This document shows positions 26,242 to 37,995 of a stretch of 61,367 bases of DNA, piece after piece. Location of the stretch: the NCBI GenBank assembly GCA_016192065.1, contig JACPUX010000085.1, positions 1 to 61,367 on the forward strand. Direction: 5' to 3'. Below the pieces are notes generated by a model. It was given only the letters and a program-made list of their open reading frames with translations. It made no database searches and was not told the DNA's origin. The stretch comes from Betaproteobacteria bacterium. GTDB taxonomy: Bacteria; Pseudomonadota; Gammaproteobacteria; Burkholderiales; Casimicrobiaceae. The position numbers were made by a program, and so were the translations under genes. The stretch's first letter is position 1. Every line of letters begins with the position of its first letter.

Positions 26242-27174
26242 ATGAGTCACAGCACGCCCATCCTGCCGGCCAGCCTCGAAGTGATTGTGCGCGACTGGCT
26301 CTCTGCCAACCACATCCTTCTGAAAAGCGCCCTGGGCAACGTACTCATCGACACCGGCTATGTCAGCGACGCCCCGCGGACCCTGCGCCTGGTCGAAGCG
26401 GCGCTGGCGGGCGAGACCCTCGCGCGCATCGTCAACACCCATGTGCATAGCGATCATGTGGGCGGCAACGCCGCGCTCCAGCAACGCTACGGCTGCCCCA
26501 TCGCCGTGCCCGAGGGCGAGACTCGGGCGCTCGCGCAGTGGGATGAACGGGAGTTGCTGCTCGAATATTCCGGGCAGAGCAGCGCGCGCTTCGAATTCAC
26601 CGAAGTGTTGCACGCCGGGCAACACTACCCCTGGGGCGATCTCGACTGGCTCGCCCTGGCCGCGCCCGGACACGACATGGGCGCGCTGGTCTTTTTCGAG
26701 CGCAGCCTGGGCCTGTTGATTTCCGGAGACGCGCTTTGGGAACATGGTTTCGGCTTTGTCATGCCGCCCAGCATCGATCCGCGTTGCCTCAAAGCCACCC
26801 GCGCCACCCTGGAGATGCTGGCGCAACTGCCGATCAAAGCGGTGCTTCCGGGCCACGGGCGACCATTCACCGAGCCCGCCGCGGCACTGGAGCGCTGCTT
26901 CAAGCGTCTTGAGGCTTTTGAGCAAGATGAAACCCGCCTGGCGCGCCACGCCCTGCGCGTGGTGCTCACCTTCGCGCTGCTGGGCGCCCGCCGCATGACG
27001 CTTACGGACCTGCCGAACTATCTCGACCGCATCGGCATCTACCGCGAATTCAACGCCCGGTTTTTCGGCTGGAGCGCCCAAGCATTGGCCGATTGGTTGG
27101 TCATGGAGCTGGAGAAATCCGGCGTGGCGCGCCGCGAAGACGGCGAGCTCGTCGCCGTGCAGGGCGACGGCTGA
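26242..27174 (+). CDS. MBL-fold metallo-hydrolase
   Basis: 310 aa, ATG 26242 behind AAGGAAATG, 13 bp after mfd and probably co-transcribed with it. The metal-binding motif HVHSDHVGG is near residue 70, further ligands are in APGHDMGAL and in SGDALW, and the last histidine is in LPGHGRPFTEP. A helical C-terminal domain of about 80 residues follows. This is the glyoxalase II-like branch of the metallo-beta-lactamase superfamily. Substrate unknown. Confidence 0.88.
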   Translation: MSHSTPILPASLEVIVRDWLSANHILLKSALGNVLIDTGYVSDAPRTLRLVEAALAGETLARIVNTHVHSDHVGGNAALQQRYGCPIAVPEGETRALAQWDERELLLEYSGQSSARFEFTEVLHAGQHYPWGDLDWLALAAPGHDMGALVFFERSLGLLISGDALWEHGFGFVMPPSIDPRCLKATRATLEMLAQLPIKAVLPGHGRPFTEPAAALERCFKRLEAFEQDETRLARHALRVVLTFALLGARRMTLTDLPNYLDRIGIYREFNARFFGWSAQALADWLVMELEKSGVARREDGELVAVQGDG

Positions 27175-27189
27175 ACATTTCGCGCGAAC

Positions 27190-27513
27190 TCAGCGTTCGA
27201 GCAGGCCGAACTTGTCCGGCACCTTGGCCCAATCATCGGCGTCGGGCGGCGCCGCTTTCTTTTCGATGATCGGTTTCCAGTCCTTGGCAAGCTCGGCGTT
27301 GAGCGCGATGTAGCGCTGCTGCGTGCTGGGCACGTCATCCTCGGCGTAGATCGCCTCCACCGGGCACTCGGCCACGCAAAGCGTGCAATCGATGCACTCG
27401 TCGGGATCGATCACCAGGAAATTCGGGCCCTCTCGAAAACAATCGACGGGACAGACATCGACGCAATCGGTGTACTTGCACTTGATGCAGGCTTCGGTGA
27501 CGACATAGGCCAT
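27190..27513 (-). CDS. fdxA: Ferredoxin, 7Fe-8S type
   Basis: 107 aa. Two cluster motifs: [17 protein letters not shown] near the start, where spacing and an extra cysteine fit a 3Fe-4S plus 4Fe-4S FdxA ferredoxin, and [17 protein letters not shown] 50-residue C-terminal tail ([19 protein letters not shown]) is typical of the FdxA group. Low-potential electron carrier in the cytoplasm. It is divergent from trxA across 266 bp of non-coding sequence, and converges tail-to-tail on the MBL gene with only 15 bp between. Confidence 0.93.
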   Translation of the reverse strand: MAYVVTEACIKCKYTDCVDVCPVDCFREGPNFLVIDPDECIDCTLCVAECPVEAIYAEDDVPSTQQRYIALNAELAKDWKPIIEKKAAPPDADDWAKVPDKFGLLER

Positions 27514-27779
27514 GGGGGAACCAGAGCGGATTGCAGTGATGCCCGATTTTAGCAGATGGCCCGCGCCGACGCGGCCGGACCGTCGCTGAAACCACTCGCC
27601 GCCAGAAGGGCTTCGCTTGCAAGTTCAAAAGCTTTGGGCTAATGTACCGCCATCCGCGACCGACCCCGTTCCAGGAAACTCCGCAAACGCCTCGAAATCG
27701 GGCTGCCCAGCAGCCTTGGCGGAGGTCCCCGAAGTGCCGGCGCGGCATCCCACCGCATACCGCTCCCCTGAGGAAATAA

Positions 27780-28106
27780 ATGAGCCAAAACATCGTTCAC
27801 GTCTCGGACGGGTCGTTCGACGCTGAGGTGTTGCAATCGCAAGTTCCCGTATTGGTCGATTACTGGGCCGAATGGTGCGGGCCCTGCAAAATGATCGCCC
27901 CTATTCTCGACGAGGTCGCCAAGGAGTACAGCGGCCGCCTGAAGGTCGCCAAGCTCGACATCGACAGCAATCAGGCCACGCCCACCAAATACGGTATTCG
28001 CGGCATCCCCACCCTGATGCTGTTCAAGAATGGCCAGGTCGAGGCTCAGAAGGTCGGCGCGTTGTCCAAGTCGCAGCTCGCCGCTTTTATTGACAGCAAT
28101 CTCTAA
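27780..28106 (+). CDS. trxA: Thioredoxin
   Basis: 108 aa, exactly the usual length. Active site WCGPCK near residue 32, conserved DYWAEWC before it and the cis-proline segment [11 protein letters not shown] near 70. Reduces protein disulfides in the cytoplasm. ATG 27780 sits behind GAGGAAATAA. The order trxA-rho is conserved in many beta- and gammaproteobacteria. Confidence 0.97.
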   Translation: MSQNIVHVSDGSFDAEVLQSQVPVLVDYWAEWCGPCKMIAPILDEVAKEYSGRLKVAKLDIDSNQATPTKYGIRGIPTLMLFKNGQVEAQKVGALSKSQLAAFIDSNL

Positions 28107-28580
28107 ACCGGCTAGTTTGTTTTCCACCCGCGCCGGCCCGCGGTGCTCCAGGCCTCGCCGCCCGGCGCGAAGCTCCGCTCAGGAACCATGAAGGGCCGCG
28201 CCGAGTGTTCCTTGCCCCTCGATGGCGGTAGAACCGAGCACCAGGCCGACGACGACGGGACCGCCCAAGCTTGCCCCCGTGCATTGGGATGCGGCATTGC
28301 CGCACCGGACGCAGATTTTCGGCATGAACCTTTTCCAAGTACGCGTTTGAGGTTTTTTGCAAGCCCGGGCAGGCGGCACTCGCGGTAGCCTTGGGTTGTT
28401 CAAAGCGACCGCGGGTCGCCAGGCTGCTCGAAGATTTAGACGGGCGGCGAGTTAAAACGCAGTAAGCAGGTCGCGCACATGCTGTTCAGCGAAGTGCTGG
28501 CGCGAGCACAACTCCAAGATGATCTCCGGCGTCCGAGCCCCCTGGGCCGCGCCGCCACCTCTTAATTCCGGATTCCTCTC
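28107..28580. other. 474-bp non-coding gap, probable rho leader
   Basis: No convincing gene on either strand. On the minus strand a 48-codon frame starting MPKICVRCGNAASQC looks coding-like at its start but has no recognisable relatives. Just after trxA the sequence is GC-rich with small palindromes. In many bacteria rho is autoregulated through a long untranslated leader, and this region may serve that role; that is inference. Confidence 0.4.
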
Positions 28581-29840
<1,260 letters not shown>

Positions 29841-29934
29841 AGCGGACCATGATTTCCGGCCTTGCCAACCCAGCGGCGCGCGCTAGCGCCCGATACCGGC
29901 GTCCGAGGCACTTAGGCCGCGCGCAGGCCCCGAG

Positions 29935-31107
29935 ATGACCGCCTCCTCGCCCAGCGACGCCACGCTAGCGCTGCTGGAGCGTCTGATCGCTTTCGACACC
30001 ACCAGCCGCGAATCGAACCTCGCCCTCATTCATTGGGTGCAAGATTACCTGGCGCGTTTCGGCATCGACTCGCGCCTCACCTTCGACGACAGCGGCGCCA
30101 AAGCCAACCTCTTTGCCACGCTTGGCCCTGCCGGCGACGGCGGCATCGTGCTCTCAGGCCACACCGACGTGGTACCCGCGGAAGGCCAGCCCTGGACCGT
30201 AGAGCCCTTCGCGCTCACTCGCGGCAGCGATCGGCTGGTCGGCCGCGGCGTCTGCGACATGAAGAGTTTCATCGCCATAACACTGGCCTTCGTTCCGCAG
30301 TGGCTCGAACGCGGCCTGGCCCGCCCGCTGCATTTCGCGTTCTCGTACGACGAAGAGATCGGCTGCATCGGCGTGCGCCGTTTGCTCGCGGATCTGGCGA
30401 ACTGCGGCGTCAAACCCGCCGGCTGCATCGTCGGCGAACCCACCGGCATGCGTGTCATCGTCGCCCACAAAGGGCGCCAATCTTACCGCTGCCGCGTGCG
30501 TGGCAAGGCCGGGCATTCGGCGGTGCCGGAACAAGGCGTCAACGCCGTGCATATCGCTTGCGAACTGGTGACCGAACTGGCGCGCCTCGCGCGCAGGCAT
30601 CAGACGCAAGGGCCCTTCGATGCCGGCTTCGACGTGCCGTATTCGACCATGCAGGCCGGCGTCATCAAAGGCGGCACCGCCTGTAACATCATCGCACAGG
30701 ATTGCTATTTCGATTTCGAGTTGCGCAATCTGCCGCTGGACGACCCCGACGCCTTGCTCGCGGCGCTGCAAGATTACGCGCAAAAGAAACTGTTGCCGCA
30801 TATGCACGCCGTCGACGGTGCCACGGGCATCACCTGGGAGACCTTATCCGACCTGCCCGCCTTCGATGCCGGCGCCTGCAGCGACATCAACCATCTCGCC
30901 CAAGAGTGCAGCGCCACTGCGGGGCACGCGAAAGTTTCCTATGCTTCCGAGGCTTCGCTCTTTCACGCGGCCGACATCCCCACCGTGCTCTGCGGACCGG
31001 GCCACATCGCCCAAGCGCACCAGCCCGACGAGTGGGTGGCGCTGGAGCAACTGGCGCTGTGCGAAGCCTTCATGCGCCGGTTGGGCGAACGGCTCAGCGG
31101 CGCTTGA
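29935..31107 (+). CDS. argE: Acetylornithine deacetylase (M20 family)
   Basis: 390 aa. Removes the acetyl group from N-acetylornithine in arginine synthesis. Metal-binding motifs: SGHTDVVPAEGQPW (His), RGVCDMKSF (Asp), YDEEIGCIGVRR (Glu pair), and C-terminal GPGHIAQAHQPDEWV (His). The dimerisation domain lies at about 175-290. Family length is normal. It precedes the otsA-like gene by 42 bp on the same strand, so it could be co-transcribed, but its function links poorly to the rest. Confidence 0.93.
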   Translation: MTASSPSDATLALLERLIAFDTTSRESNLALIHWVQDYLARFGIDSRLTFDDSGAKANLFATLGPAGDGGIVLSGHTDVVPAEGQPWTVEPFALTRGSDRLVGRGVCDMKSFIAITLAFVPQWLERGLARPLHFAFSYDEEIGCIGVRRLLADLANCGVKPAGCIVGEPTGMRVIVAHKGRQSYRCRVRGKAGHSAVPEQGVNAVHIACELVTELARLARRHQTQGPFDAGFDVPYSTMQAGVIKGGTACNIIAQDCYFDFELRNLPLDDPDALLAALQDYAQKKLLPHMHAVDGATGITWETLSDLPAFDAGACSDINHLAQECSATAGHAKVSYASEASLFHAADIPTVLCGPGHIAQAHQPDEWVALEQLALCEAFMRRLGERLSGA

Positions 31108-31149
31108 GCGCGATCGCTTGGCGCGCTTGGCGAACTCCAGGAGACCTGA

Positions 31150-33384
31150 ATGTCGCTCTCGCTTCGCTTCATTTTGCCGCTGCTCCTCGTGCTGACAGCC
31201 ATCGGCTATGGCATCGTACCCTTGGTCGACAAGCTCACTTTGCGGTGGTTTGTAAGAGATTTGGATATTCGCGCCGAGCTGATCGCCAACTCGCTCCAAG
31301 AGCCGCTGAGTGACCAGCTCAAGGCGGCGAAGCCCGCCAAGACCCAGGTCTATCTGACGCGCCTCATCCAGGACGAGCGCTTGTTCGGTCTGATTTTCTG
31401 CCCGCAATCGGGCACGGCACCGATCGCTACCAAGGGCGTGCCCGCCCAGGCCAGTTGCGAAAACACTGCCCGTTATGTCGACCCTGAAGCTCGGGTCCTG
31501 GAAAGCGCGCAAGGCCTCCTTCACGTCGCTGTCCGGCCCATCGAGCATGAGGGAACGACGCTGGGCAAGCTCATGTTGCTGCACGACATGAGCTTCATCG
31601 AGCGGCGTAGCGAAGAGACCAAACGTTATGTGTTCTTCTTTTTCACGGCCCTGGCCTTGGTGGTTTCCTTGCTGACCGTGGCCATCGCTCAGCTCTCTTG
31701 GCGCGGCTGGATCAAGGGCATGCGTGCGCTGCTGCGCGGCGAGGGCCTGCTGCGCGAGCCCGGAACACAGGCGCCGGCGCCGGAATTCATGCCCATCGCG
31801 CGCGATTTGCGCGCCTTGATTCGCGAAATGGAAAGTGAAGTCCGGCCACGCGACGAGGCGCAAATCACCTGGACCCCGGAAGCGCTGCGCACCATTCTCC
31901 ACAGCGAGCTGAGCGGCGAGGAGGTACTGGTAGTCTCCAACCGCGAGCCCTATATTCATGTCCGACGCGGCCAGCGCATCGACGTGCAAAGACCCGCCAG
32001 CGGTTTGGTGACCGCGCTAGAGCCGATCATGCGCGCCTGCTCGGGAACCTGGATCGCACACGGCAGCGGCAACGCCGATCGCGAAGCAGTGGATGGCAAT
32101 GATCGCGTTGCTGTCCCGCCCGAACACCCCGCCTATCAACTTCGCCGGGTGTGGCTTAGCGCGGCGCAAGAGGCGGGCTACTACTACGGCTTTGCCAACG
32201 AAGGTTTATGGCCGCTGTGCCACATCGCGCATGTTCGACCCATTTTCCGCACCGCCGATTGGCAGCAGTACCGGGAGGTAAACGCGCTTTTCGCCGACGC
32301 CGTGGTGCAAGAAGCGAAGAAGCCCAACCCTATCGTTCTGGTACAGGATTATCACTTGGCCTTGCTGCCACGCATGATCCGGGAGCGACTGCCGGAGGCG
32401 ATCGTCATTACCTTCTGGCATATCCCCTGGCCCAACCCCGAGGCCTTCTCCATCTGCCCCTGGCGGCGCGAAATCCTGGACGGTTTGTTGGGCAGCAGCA
32501 TTCTGGGTTTTCACACCCAGTTCCATTGCAACAATTTTGTCGACACCGTCGATCGAGAGTTGGAGGCGCGGGTCAATCGGGAGGCATTCACGGTCACTCG
32601 CGGCGGCAAAGCCACCTCAGTGAAGCGTTATCCAATCTCGATCGATTGGCCACCCCAAGCGGAACTGACTGAGCAGAGTGTGGATGTCTGCCGCGAGACG
32701 GTGCGACGGCGCCACGGTCAGAGCCCAGACCACTTGCTGGGTGTCGGTGTCGATCGGCTGGATTACACCAAGGGCGTAATCGAGCGCCTGCGCGCCGTCG
32801 AGCGTTTGCTGGAGCTCGAACCGAGCTGGATCGGGCGGTTCAGTTTCGTGCAGATCGCGGCGCCGACACGGACCAGCATCGGCGAATACCAAAACTATGA
32901 AGCCCATGTCCGCGCGCTGGCCGACGAAATCAACCAGCGCTTTGGCCGCGGAGCCTATACACCGATCATTCTCAAAATCGAGCACCATGAGCCGCCGGAT
33001 GTCTACGAGTACTACCGCGCTGCGGATCTTTGTTTTGTCAGCAGCCTGCACGATGGAATGAACCTCGTGGCTAAAGAGTTCGTGGCGGCGCGGGACGATG
33101 GCCGCGGTGTGCTGATTCTGAGCCAATTCACCGGCGCCGCCCGAGAACTTCCCGAGGCCTTGATCGTCAACCCTTATAATGCCGATCAATGCGCCGCCGC
33201 CCTCCACCTGGCGCTGACCATGCCCAGGGTGGAGCAGCGCGATCGCATGCGCCTGATGCGGGGGCTCATTGGCGAATTCAATGTCTATCGCTGGGCCGGG
33301 AGAATGTTGCTCGACGCCGCCGGAATGCGGCGCCGGGAAAAAGTGCTCGAACAAGGTGGAACATGGCTGGTCGGCGAACGCTAG
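31150..33384 (+). CDS. otsA: Trehalose-6-phosphate synthase with N-terminal membrane sensor-like domain
   Basis: 744 aa, about 270 longer than a standard OtsA. Residues 7-28 and 159-181 are transmembrane; between them is a 130-residue periplasmic part, and a HAMP-like linker (183-235) follows. The GT20 synthase domain runs from about 258 to 735 with [51 protein letters not shown] and [15 protein letters not shown], so catalytic residues look complete. It joins UDP-glucose and glucose-6-phosphate. The layout suggests a membrane-tethered enzyme responding to an outside signal. It heads the otsB-GH15-mscS-antiporter-ybdK operon. Confidence 0.92.
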   Translation: MSLSLRFILPLLLVLTAIGYGIVPLVDKLTLRWFVRDLDIRAELIANSLQEPLSDQLKAAKPAKTQVYLTRLIQDERLFGLIFCPQSGTAPIATKGVPAQASCENTARYVDPEARVLESAQGLLHVAVRPIEHEGTTLGKLMLLHDMSFIERRSEETKRYVFFFFTALALVVSLLTVAIAQLSWRGWIKGMRALLRGEGLLREPGTQAPAPEFMPIARDLRALIREMESEVRPRDEAQITWTPEALRTILHSELSGEEVLVVSNREPYIHVRRGQRIDVQRPASGLVTALEPIMRACSGTWIAHGSGNADREAVDGNDRVAVPPEHPAYQLRRVWLSAAQEAGYYYGFANEGLWPLCHIAHVRPIFRTADWQQYREVNALFADAVVQEAKKPNPIVLVQDYHLALLPRMIRERLPEAIVITFWHIPWPNPEAFSICPWRREILDGLLGSSILGFHTQFHCNNFVDTVDRELEARVNREAFTVTRGGKATSVKRYPISIDWPPQAELTEQSVDVCRETVRRRHGQSPDHLLGVGVDRLDYTKGVIERLRAVERLLELEPSWIGRFSFVQIAAPTRTSIGEYQNYEAHVRALADEINQRFGRGAYTPIILKIEHHEPPDVYEYYRAADLCFVSSLHDGMNLVAKEFVAARDDGRGVLILSQFTGAARELPEALIVNPYNADQCAAALHLALTMPRVEQRDRMRLMRGLIGEFNVYRWAGRMLLDAAGMRRREKVLEQGGTWLVGER

Positions 33385-34154
33385 AGAGTGACGGCGCGGC
33401 ACCCCCGCTGCCGGATGCGGAAAGTGCGTGGTTTCTAGATATCGACGGCACCCTGCTGGAAATTGCGCCGACACCTTCGACGGTGAGGGTCGAGGACGGA
33501 CTGCCTGAACTCATTCGGCATCTGCACCAGCGTTGCGGCGGCGCCCTGGCCTTGATCACTGGCCGCCCGGTCAGCGATGTCGATCGACTTTTCCCCGGTT
33601 TGCTGCTGCCAGTAGCCGGCCAGCATGGATTGGAACGGCGGGACGCCACCGGCGCCGTGCATCGTCATCCGCCCGAGGATGCAGATCTGCCTTGGCTGTC
33701 GGCCTTGGTCAAGGCCACCGTGGCGCGCCTGGAAGGCGTTTGGGTCGAAGACAAAGGACTGAGTATCGCAGTTCATTACCGCGCCAATCCCGCCGCACAG
33801 GCGGCCGTGGACGCCGCGCTGCGCGGCGTGTTGATCGACGCCGGTGCCGCGCTGAGCTTGCAGCCGGGCAAATGCGTGCTGGAAATCAAACCTGCCGGCC
33901 GCGACAAAGGCTCGGCGATCCGAGAGTTCATGGCGGAGCAACCATTCGCCGGGCGCCGTCCAATATTTGTCGGCGACGACGTGACCGACGAGTTCGGCTT
34001 TGCCGTGGTCAATGGGCTGGGCGGATTGGCAGTGAAGGTCGGTGAGGGCGAAACCGCTGCGCCATGGCGCCTGCGCGATGTCGGCGAAGTACACGGCTGG
34101 CTGGCGAAAACGCTGGCAGATGCGCCGGCAGGTTGGCTTCAGGAGGAACACTAA
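33363..34154 (+). CDS. otsB: Trehalose-6-phosphate phosphatase
   Basis: 263 aa, HAD superfamily. ATG 33363 overlaps the otsA end by 22 bp and is preceded by AAGGTGG. Motif I is FLDIDGTLLEI, followed by ALITGRPVSDVDRLFPG (motif II region), LEIKPAGRDKGSAIREF and the motif IV sequence FVGDDVTDEFGF. Converts trehalose-6-phosphate to trehalose. Directly coupled to the synthase. Confidence 0.95.
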   Translation: MAGRRTLESDGAAPPLPDAESAWFLDIDGTLLEIAPTPSTVRVEDGLPELIRHLHQRCGGALALITGRPVSDVDRLFPGLLLPVAGQHGLERRDATGAVHRHPPEDADLPWLSALVKATVARLEGVWVEDKGLSIAVHYRANPAAQAAVDAALRGVLIDAGAALSLQPGKCVLEIKPAGRDKGSAIREFMAEQPFAGRRPIFVGDDVTDEFGFAVVNGLGGLAVKVGEGETAAPWRLRDVGEVHGWLAKTLADAPAGWLQEEH

Positions 34155-34155
34155 G

Positions 34156-35943
34156 ATGCGCTCACTGGATCTCGCGCTCATCGGTAATTGCAGCATCGGC
34201 GCCCTGATCGATGGTCGCGCAGAAGTCGTTTGGGCGTGTTTTCCCCGCTTCGACGGCGATGCCATGTTTTGTTCTCTGCTGCGCGGCGACGATGTGCAGA
34301 ACGATTTCGGCTACATGGCGGTCGATCTGATCGACTTTTCGCATGCCGAGCAGGAATATCTGACCAATACCGCCATATTGCAAACCCGCCTTTACGACGC
34401 CCAAGGCGGTGCCGTCGAGATCACGGACTTTGCGCCACGCTTTCGGCAATACGGACGCATGTTCGCGCCCATGACACTGGTGCGGCAGTTGCGGCGCTTG
34501 AGTGGCAGCCCACGCATCCGCCTGCGGGTGCGACCGGCGATCGACTATGGAAGGAGCCGCCCCACCATCACCTGGGGCAGCAACCACGTTCGTTATGTCG
34601 CGCCGGAGCTTACCCTGCGCCTGACCACCAACGCCTCGGTCACCGCGATCGTGGAAGAAACGGCATTTTTTCTGGAAGACACCGCCACCGTGCTCCTCGG
34701 GCCGGACGAAACCCTGCAGGGAGGAGTCGGCGAGACCGGGCGGCGCTTCGCCGAAGAAACCGCCGCCTATTGGCGCGAATGGGTGCGGTATCTGTCGATT
34801 CCCTTCGAATGGCAGGACGCCGTCATCCGCGCCGCCATCACCCTCAAACTCAACGCCTATGACGACACCGGCGCCATCGTCGCCGCCATGACCACGTCGA
34901 TACCGGAAGCCCCGAACAGCGGGCGGAACTGGGATTACCGTTACTGCTGGCTGCGCGACGGCTATTTCGTGGTGAACGCCTTGAACCGATTGGGCACGAC
35001 GCGGACCATGGAGCGGTACTTAGGTTACGTGGTGAACATCGCCGCGGGCACCAAAGACGCAACGCTTCAGCCGGTGTACCGCATCGACGGCCGCTCGCTC
35101 ATCGAAGAACACCTCATCGACCCTCTGCCGGGTTACCGCGGCATGGGACCGGTGCGCGTGGGCAACCAGGCCTACCAGCAAGTACAACACGATGTCTATG
35201 GCTCAGCCATCCTCACCGCAACGCACGTTTTTTTCGACCGCCGCCTGGTGCGCTGCGGCGATGAAGCCCTGTTTCATCGCCTTGAAGTACTCGGCGAGCG
35301 CGCCGTCCAGTTGCACGACCAACCCGACGCGGGCTTGTGGGAGTTGCGCGGCGCGGCGCGCGTGCATACTTTTTCCGCGGTCATGTGCTGGGCCGCCTGC
35401 GACCGCCTCGCCAAAGTCGCCCAACGGCTCGAGCTCGCCCCGCGCCAGGTTTACTGGCAGGCGCGGGCCGAGAGCATCCACCGTGTCGTTTGCGAACGCG
35501 CCTGGAGCGAGCAACTCGACAGCTTCGTCGCCACCTTCGACGGCAACTCGATGGATGCAAGCCTGCTTTTGCTCCATGAGGTCGGATTCCTTGCGGTGGA
35601 TGATCCGCGCTTCGCCGGCACCGTCGCCGCGGTCGAGCGCGAGTTGCGGCGCGGTGACTTCATTTTCCGCTATGTCGAGAAAGACGACTTCGGCACGCCC
35701 GAGAACGCCTTTCTGATTTGTACGTTCTGGTATATCAATGCCCTTGCCGCGCTGGGTCGGCGAGACGAAGCCCGGGCGCTGTTCGAGCGGCTGCTCGCCA
35801 ACCGCAACCGCCACGGTTTGTTGGCGGAGCATATCGATCCGAGAAGTGGCGAGCAATGGGGTAATTTCGTGCAAACCTACAGCATGGTTGGCCTGATCAA
35901 CTCCGCCATCCGACTGAGCATGCGCTGGGACCAGGCCTTCTGA
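34156..35943 (+). CDS. GH15 glucoamylase/trehalase-like glycoside hydrolase
   Basis: 595 aa from ATG 34156, one base after the otsB stop and behind AGGAGGAACACT. N-terminal beta-sandwich domain (SLDLALIGNCSIGALID) followed by the GH15 catalytic (alpha/alpha)6 barrel: GRNWDYRYCWLRDGYF, GNQAYQQVQHDVYG, LWELRGAARVHTFSAVM (likely acid) and LLAEHIDPRSGEQWGNF (likely base). Bacterial and mycobacterial members of this branch include trehalases, and its place right after otsAB suggests it hydrolyses trehalose here. Glucoamylase activity on other alpha-glucans cannot be excluded. Confidence 0.9.
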   Translation: MRSLDLALIGNCSIGALIDGRAEVVWACFPRFDGDAMFCSLLRGDDVQNDFGYMAVDLIDFSHAEQEYLTNTAILQTRLYDAQGGAVEITDFAPRFRQYGRMFAPMTLVRQLRRLSGSPRIRLRVRPAIDYGRSRPTITWGSNHVRYVAPELTLRLTTNASVTAIVEETAFFLEDTATVLLGPDETLQGGVGETGRRFAEETAAYWREWVRYLSIPFEWQDAVIRAAITLKLNAYDDTGAIVAAMTTSIPEAPNSGRNWDYRYCWLRDGYFVVNALNRLGTTRTMERYLGYVVNIAAGTKDATLQPVYRIDGRSLIEEHLIDPLPGYRGMGPVRVGNQAYQQVQHDVYGSAILTATHVFFDRRLVRCGDEALFHRLEVLGERAVQLHDQPDAGLWELRGAARVHTFSAVMCWAACDRLAKVAQRLELAPRQVYWQARAESIHRVVCERAWSEQLDSFVATFDGNSMDASLLLLHEVGFLAVDDPRFAGTVAAVERELRRGDFIFRYVEKDDFGTPENAFLICTFWYINALAALGRRDEARALFERLLANRNRHGLLAEHIDPRSGEQWGNFVQTYSMVGLINSAIRLSMRWDQAF

Positions 35944-36803
35944 TGAAACAACTGCTCGATCCGATTGCGGCCGAGTTACCGGCCTACCTCGCCACTCCCG
36001 CGCGAGTGCTGCTGATTCTGCTCCTCGCTTTCCTCGCCTTGCGCATCGTGCCGCGGCTTCTGGCCAAGCTGCGCGAGGCGGTCGAGAAGCATCAGGACAG
36101 CGCCGAAGACGGCCGGCGCCTGCAAACCCTCACCCGTGTGGTGCGTTACGCTTTCAACGTGGCGGTGGCGGTGGTCACGGTGCTGCTCATCCTCGGCGAG
36201 TTCGGGGTGTCCGTCGCACCCATGCTGGGTGCCGCGGGCATCGTCGGCATCGCCTTGGGGTTTGGCGCCCAGACTCTGGTCAAGGATTATTTCAGCGGTT
36301 TTTTTCTATTGTTGGAAAACCAGATTCGCGTCGGTGATATCGTCGAGGCCGGCGGCAAATCGGGCGTGGTCGAAGAACTGACTTTGCGTTACCTACGCTT
36401 GCGGGATTACTCCGGCAACGTGCATTACATCCCCAACGGCACCATCAGCGTGGTGACCAACATGAGCCTGGGCTACGCCAACGCGGTGTTCGACCTCGGC
36501 GTCGCCTACGGCGAGAACTTGGACCGGGTGGTCGCGGTCATTGAAGAGGTGGGTCGTGGCTTGCGTGGGGACGCGCACTTCGCGCCGCTTATCCTGGACG
36601 ACTTGGAAATTGCCGGAGTGGAACAGCTCGCGGAGTCGTCGGTGGTCATCCGCGGCCGCATACGCACCGTGCCTCTGGAGCAGTTCAACGTGCGTCGCGA
36701 GTTCCTGCGCCGCATCAAACTGGCTTTCGATCGGGAAGGTATCGAGATCCCCTTCCCGCATCGCAAGCTGGTGTACGAAGCCCAGGAAAGGAAATCCGCT
36801 TGA
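35943..36803 (+). CDS. MscS-family mechanosensitive channel
   Basis: 286 aa. Its ATG shares one base with the GH15 stop. Three hydrophobic segments (about 22-42, 68-92, 97-120) lead into the MscS signature GIALGFGAQTLVKDYFSGFF, where the pore helix lies, then the beta domain (VGDIVEAGGKSGVVEELTLR, YIPNGTI). Releases solutes when membrane tension rises on hypo-osmotic shock. Within a trehalose operon it provides the emergency exit for accumulated solute. Confidence 0.93.
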   Translation: MKQLLDPIAAELPAYLATPARVLLILLLAFLALRIVPRLLAKLREAVEKHQDSAEDGRRLQTLTRVVRYAFNVAVAVVTVLLILGEFGVSVAPMLGAAGIVGIALGFGAQTLVKDYFSGFFLLLENQIRVGDIVEAGGKSGVVEELTLRYLRLRDYSGNVHYIPNGTISVVTNMSLGYANAVFDLGVAYGENLDRVVAVIEEVGRGLRGDAHFAPLILDDLEIAGVEQLAESSVVIRGRIRTVPLEQFNVRREFLRRIKLAFDREGIEIPFPHRKLVYEAQERKSA

Positions 36804-37993
36804 TGCCGGAGTTATCGCTCGAACTGCTGCGTGACATCGCCTGGCCCTTTGCGCTCATTCTGGCCTGGGTGGCCGGTGAAATGGGGCATCGCTGGCTGCG
36901 TCTGCCGCGCATCAGTTGTTACGGCATCGTTGGCTTCGCGCTCGCCGCAGGCCAGGCGGGGCTGCTGCCCGTCACCCGCGGCGGACCGATGGCGCTCTTG
37001 GCCTACGTCGCCTTTGGTTTGATTCTGTTCGAGCTGGGCTACCGCATCAACCTTTCCTGGCTGCGCGCCAACCCTTGGATCGCCCTGACCAGCGTATTGG
37101 AATCCGGCGGCAGCTTTGCCGCCACACTGGCGGTTGCGCTGGCCTTCGGCATGACCACGCTGCCGGCGCTGATGCTGGCGGCCTTGTCGATGTCCACTTC
37201 TCCGGCGGCGGTGCTGCGCGTGGCCAACGAGCTGAGGAGCTCCGGCCAGGTCACCGAACGCACCCTGCATTTGTCGGCCTTGAGCTGTGGCCTGGCAGTG
37301 ATCGTTTTCAAGAGCGTGGTCGGCTACGGATTGCTGGTGAGCATCGGCAGCGTGTTGCAAGCGCTGTGGAGCAGCATCGTGGTGCTGGCCATCTCCGCGG
37401 GCCTGGGCGCGTTGTTTGGTGTCGTCGTGCCCGGACTCTTGCGCCTCTTTGGCCGCCTCGAACGCGATTCGACCCTCGCTTTCGCGCTGGGTGTCATTGC
37501 CCTCACCGCACTCACCGAAGCGCTGAAGTTTTCGCCCCTGCTGGCCGCCCTGGCTTTTGGCATCGTGGCGCGGCATCGTCGCGTGGTGCTTTCCCAAGCG
37601 CAACGCAATTTTGGCGCCTTGGGCGATATGCTGACCGTGCTGCTGTTCGTTTTCGTGGCCGCCACCATCGACTGGCGCCACGCCGCGGCGGGCGCGGTAC
37701 TGGCTTTATGGATCATGCTCGCCCGCATCGCCGTGAAAATCGCCGCCAGCACGCTTTTGGCGCGGGTGAGTGGCGTCACCTGGCGCAAGGGCGCGCTCAC
37801 CGGGCTCGCGCTCACGCCGCTGTCGGTGTTCGCCATCCTTTTGCTGGAACAAAGCCGGCACCTGGGCCTCGCCCTGCTCGATGAAATGACCGCCATTATG
37901 GCCATGGTGCTGGCTCTCGAAGTGATCGGCCCGGTGATCACCCAACGCGCCTTGATCTGGGCCGGCGAAGCCGCGCCGCAAGCGGAGCGCTGA
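36803..37993 (+). CDS. CPA2-family cation:proton antiporter
   Basis: 396 aa, ATG 36803 overlapping the mscS stop by one base; a TTG one codon upstream is possible. Ten to twelve hydrophobic segments of the Na+/H+ exchanger fold. Stretches typical for the family include [38 protein letters not shown] and [12 protein letters not shown]. No C-terminal TrkA_N/KTN domain, so regulation is not through a nucleotide-binding tail. Ion specificity (Na+ or K+) is not readable. Confidence 0.88.
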   Translation: MPELSLELLRDIAWPFALILAWVAGEMGHRWLRLPRISCYGIVGFALAAGQAGLLPVTRGGPMALLAYVAFGLILFELGYRINLSWLRANPWIALTSVLESGGSFAATLAVALAFGMTTLPALMLAALSMSTSPAAVLRVANELRSSGQVTERTLHLSALSCGLAVIVFKSVVGYGLLVSIGSVLQALWSSIVVLAISAGLGALFGVVVPGLLRLFGRLERDSTLAFALGVIALTALTEALKFSPLLAALAFGIVARHRRVVLSQAQRNFGALGDMLTVLLFVFVAATIDWRHAAAGAVLALWIMLARIAVKIAASTLLARVSGVTWRKGALTGLALTPLSVFAILLLEQSRHLGLALLDEMTAIMAMVLALEVIGPVITQRALIWAGEAAPQAER

Positions 37994-37995
37994 CC

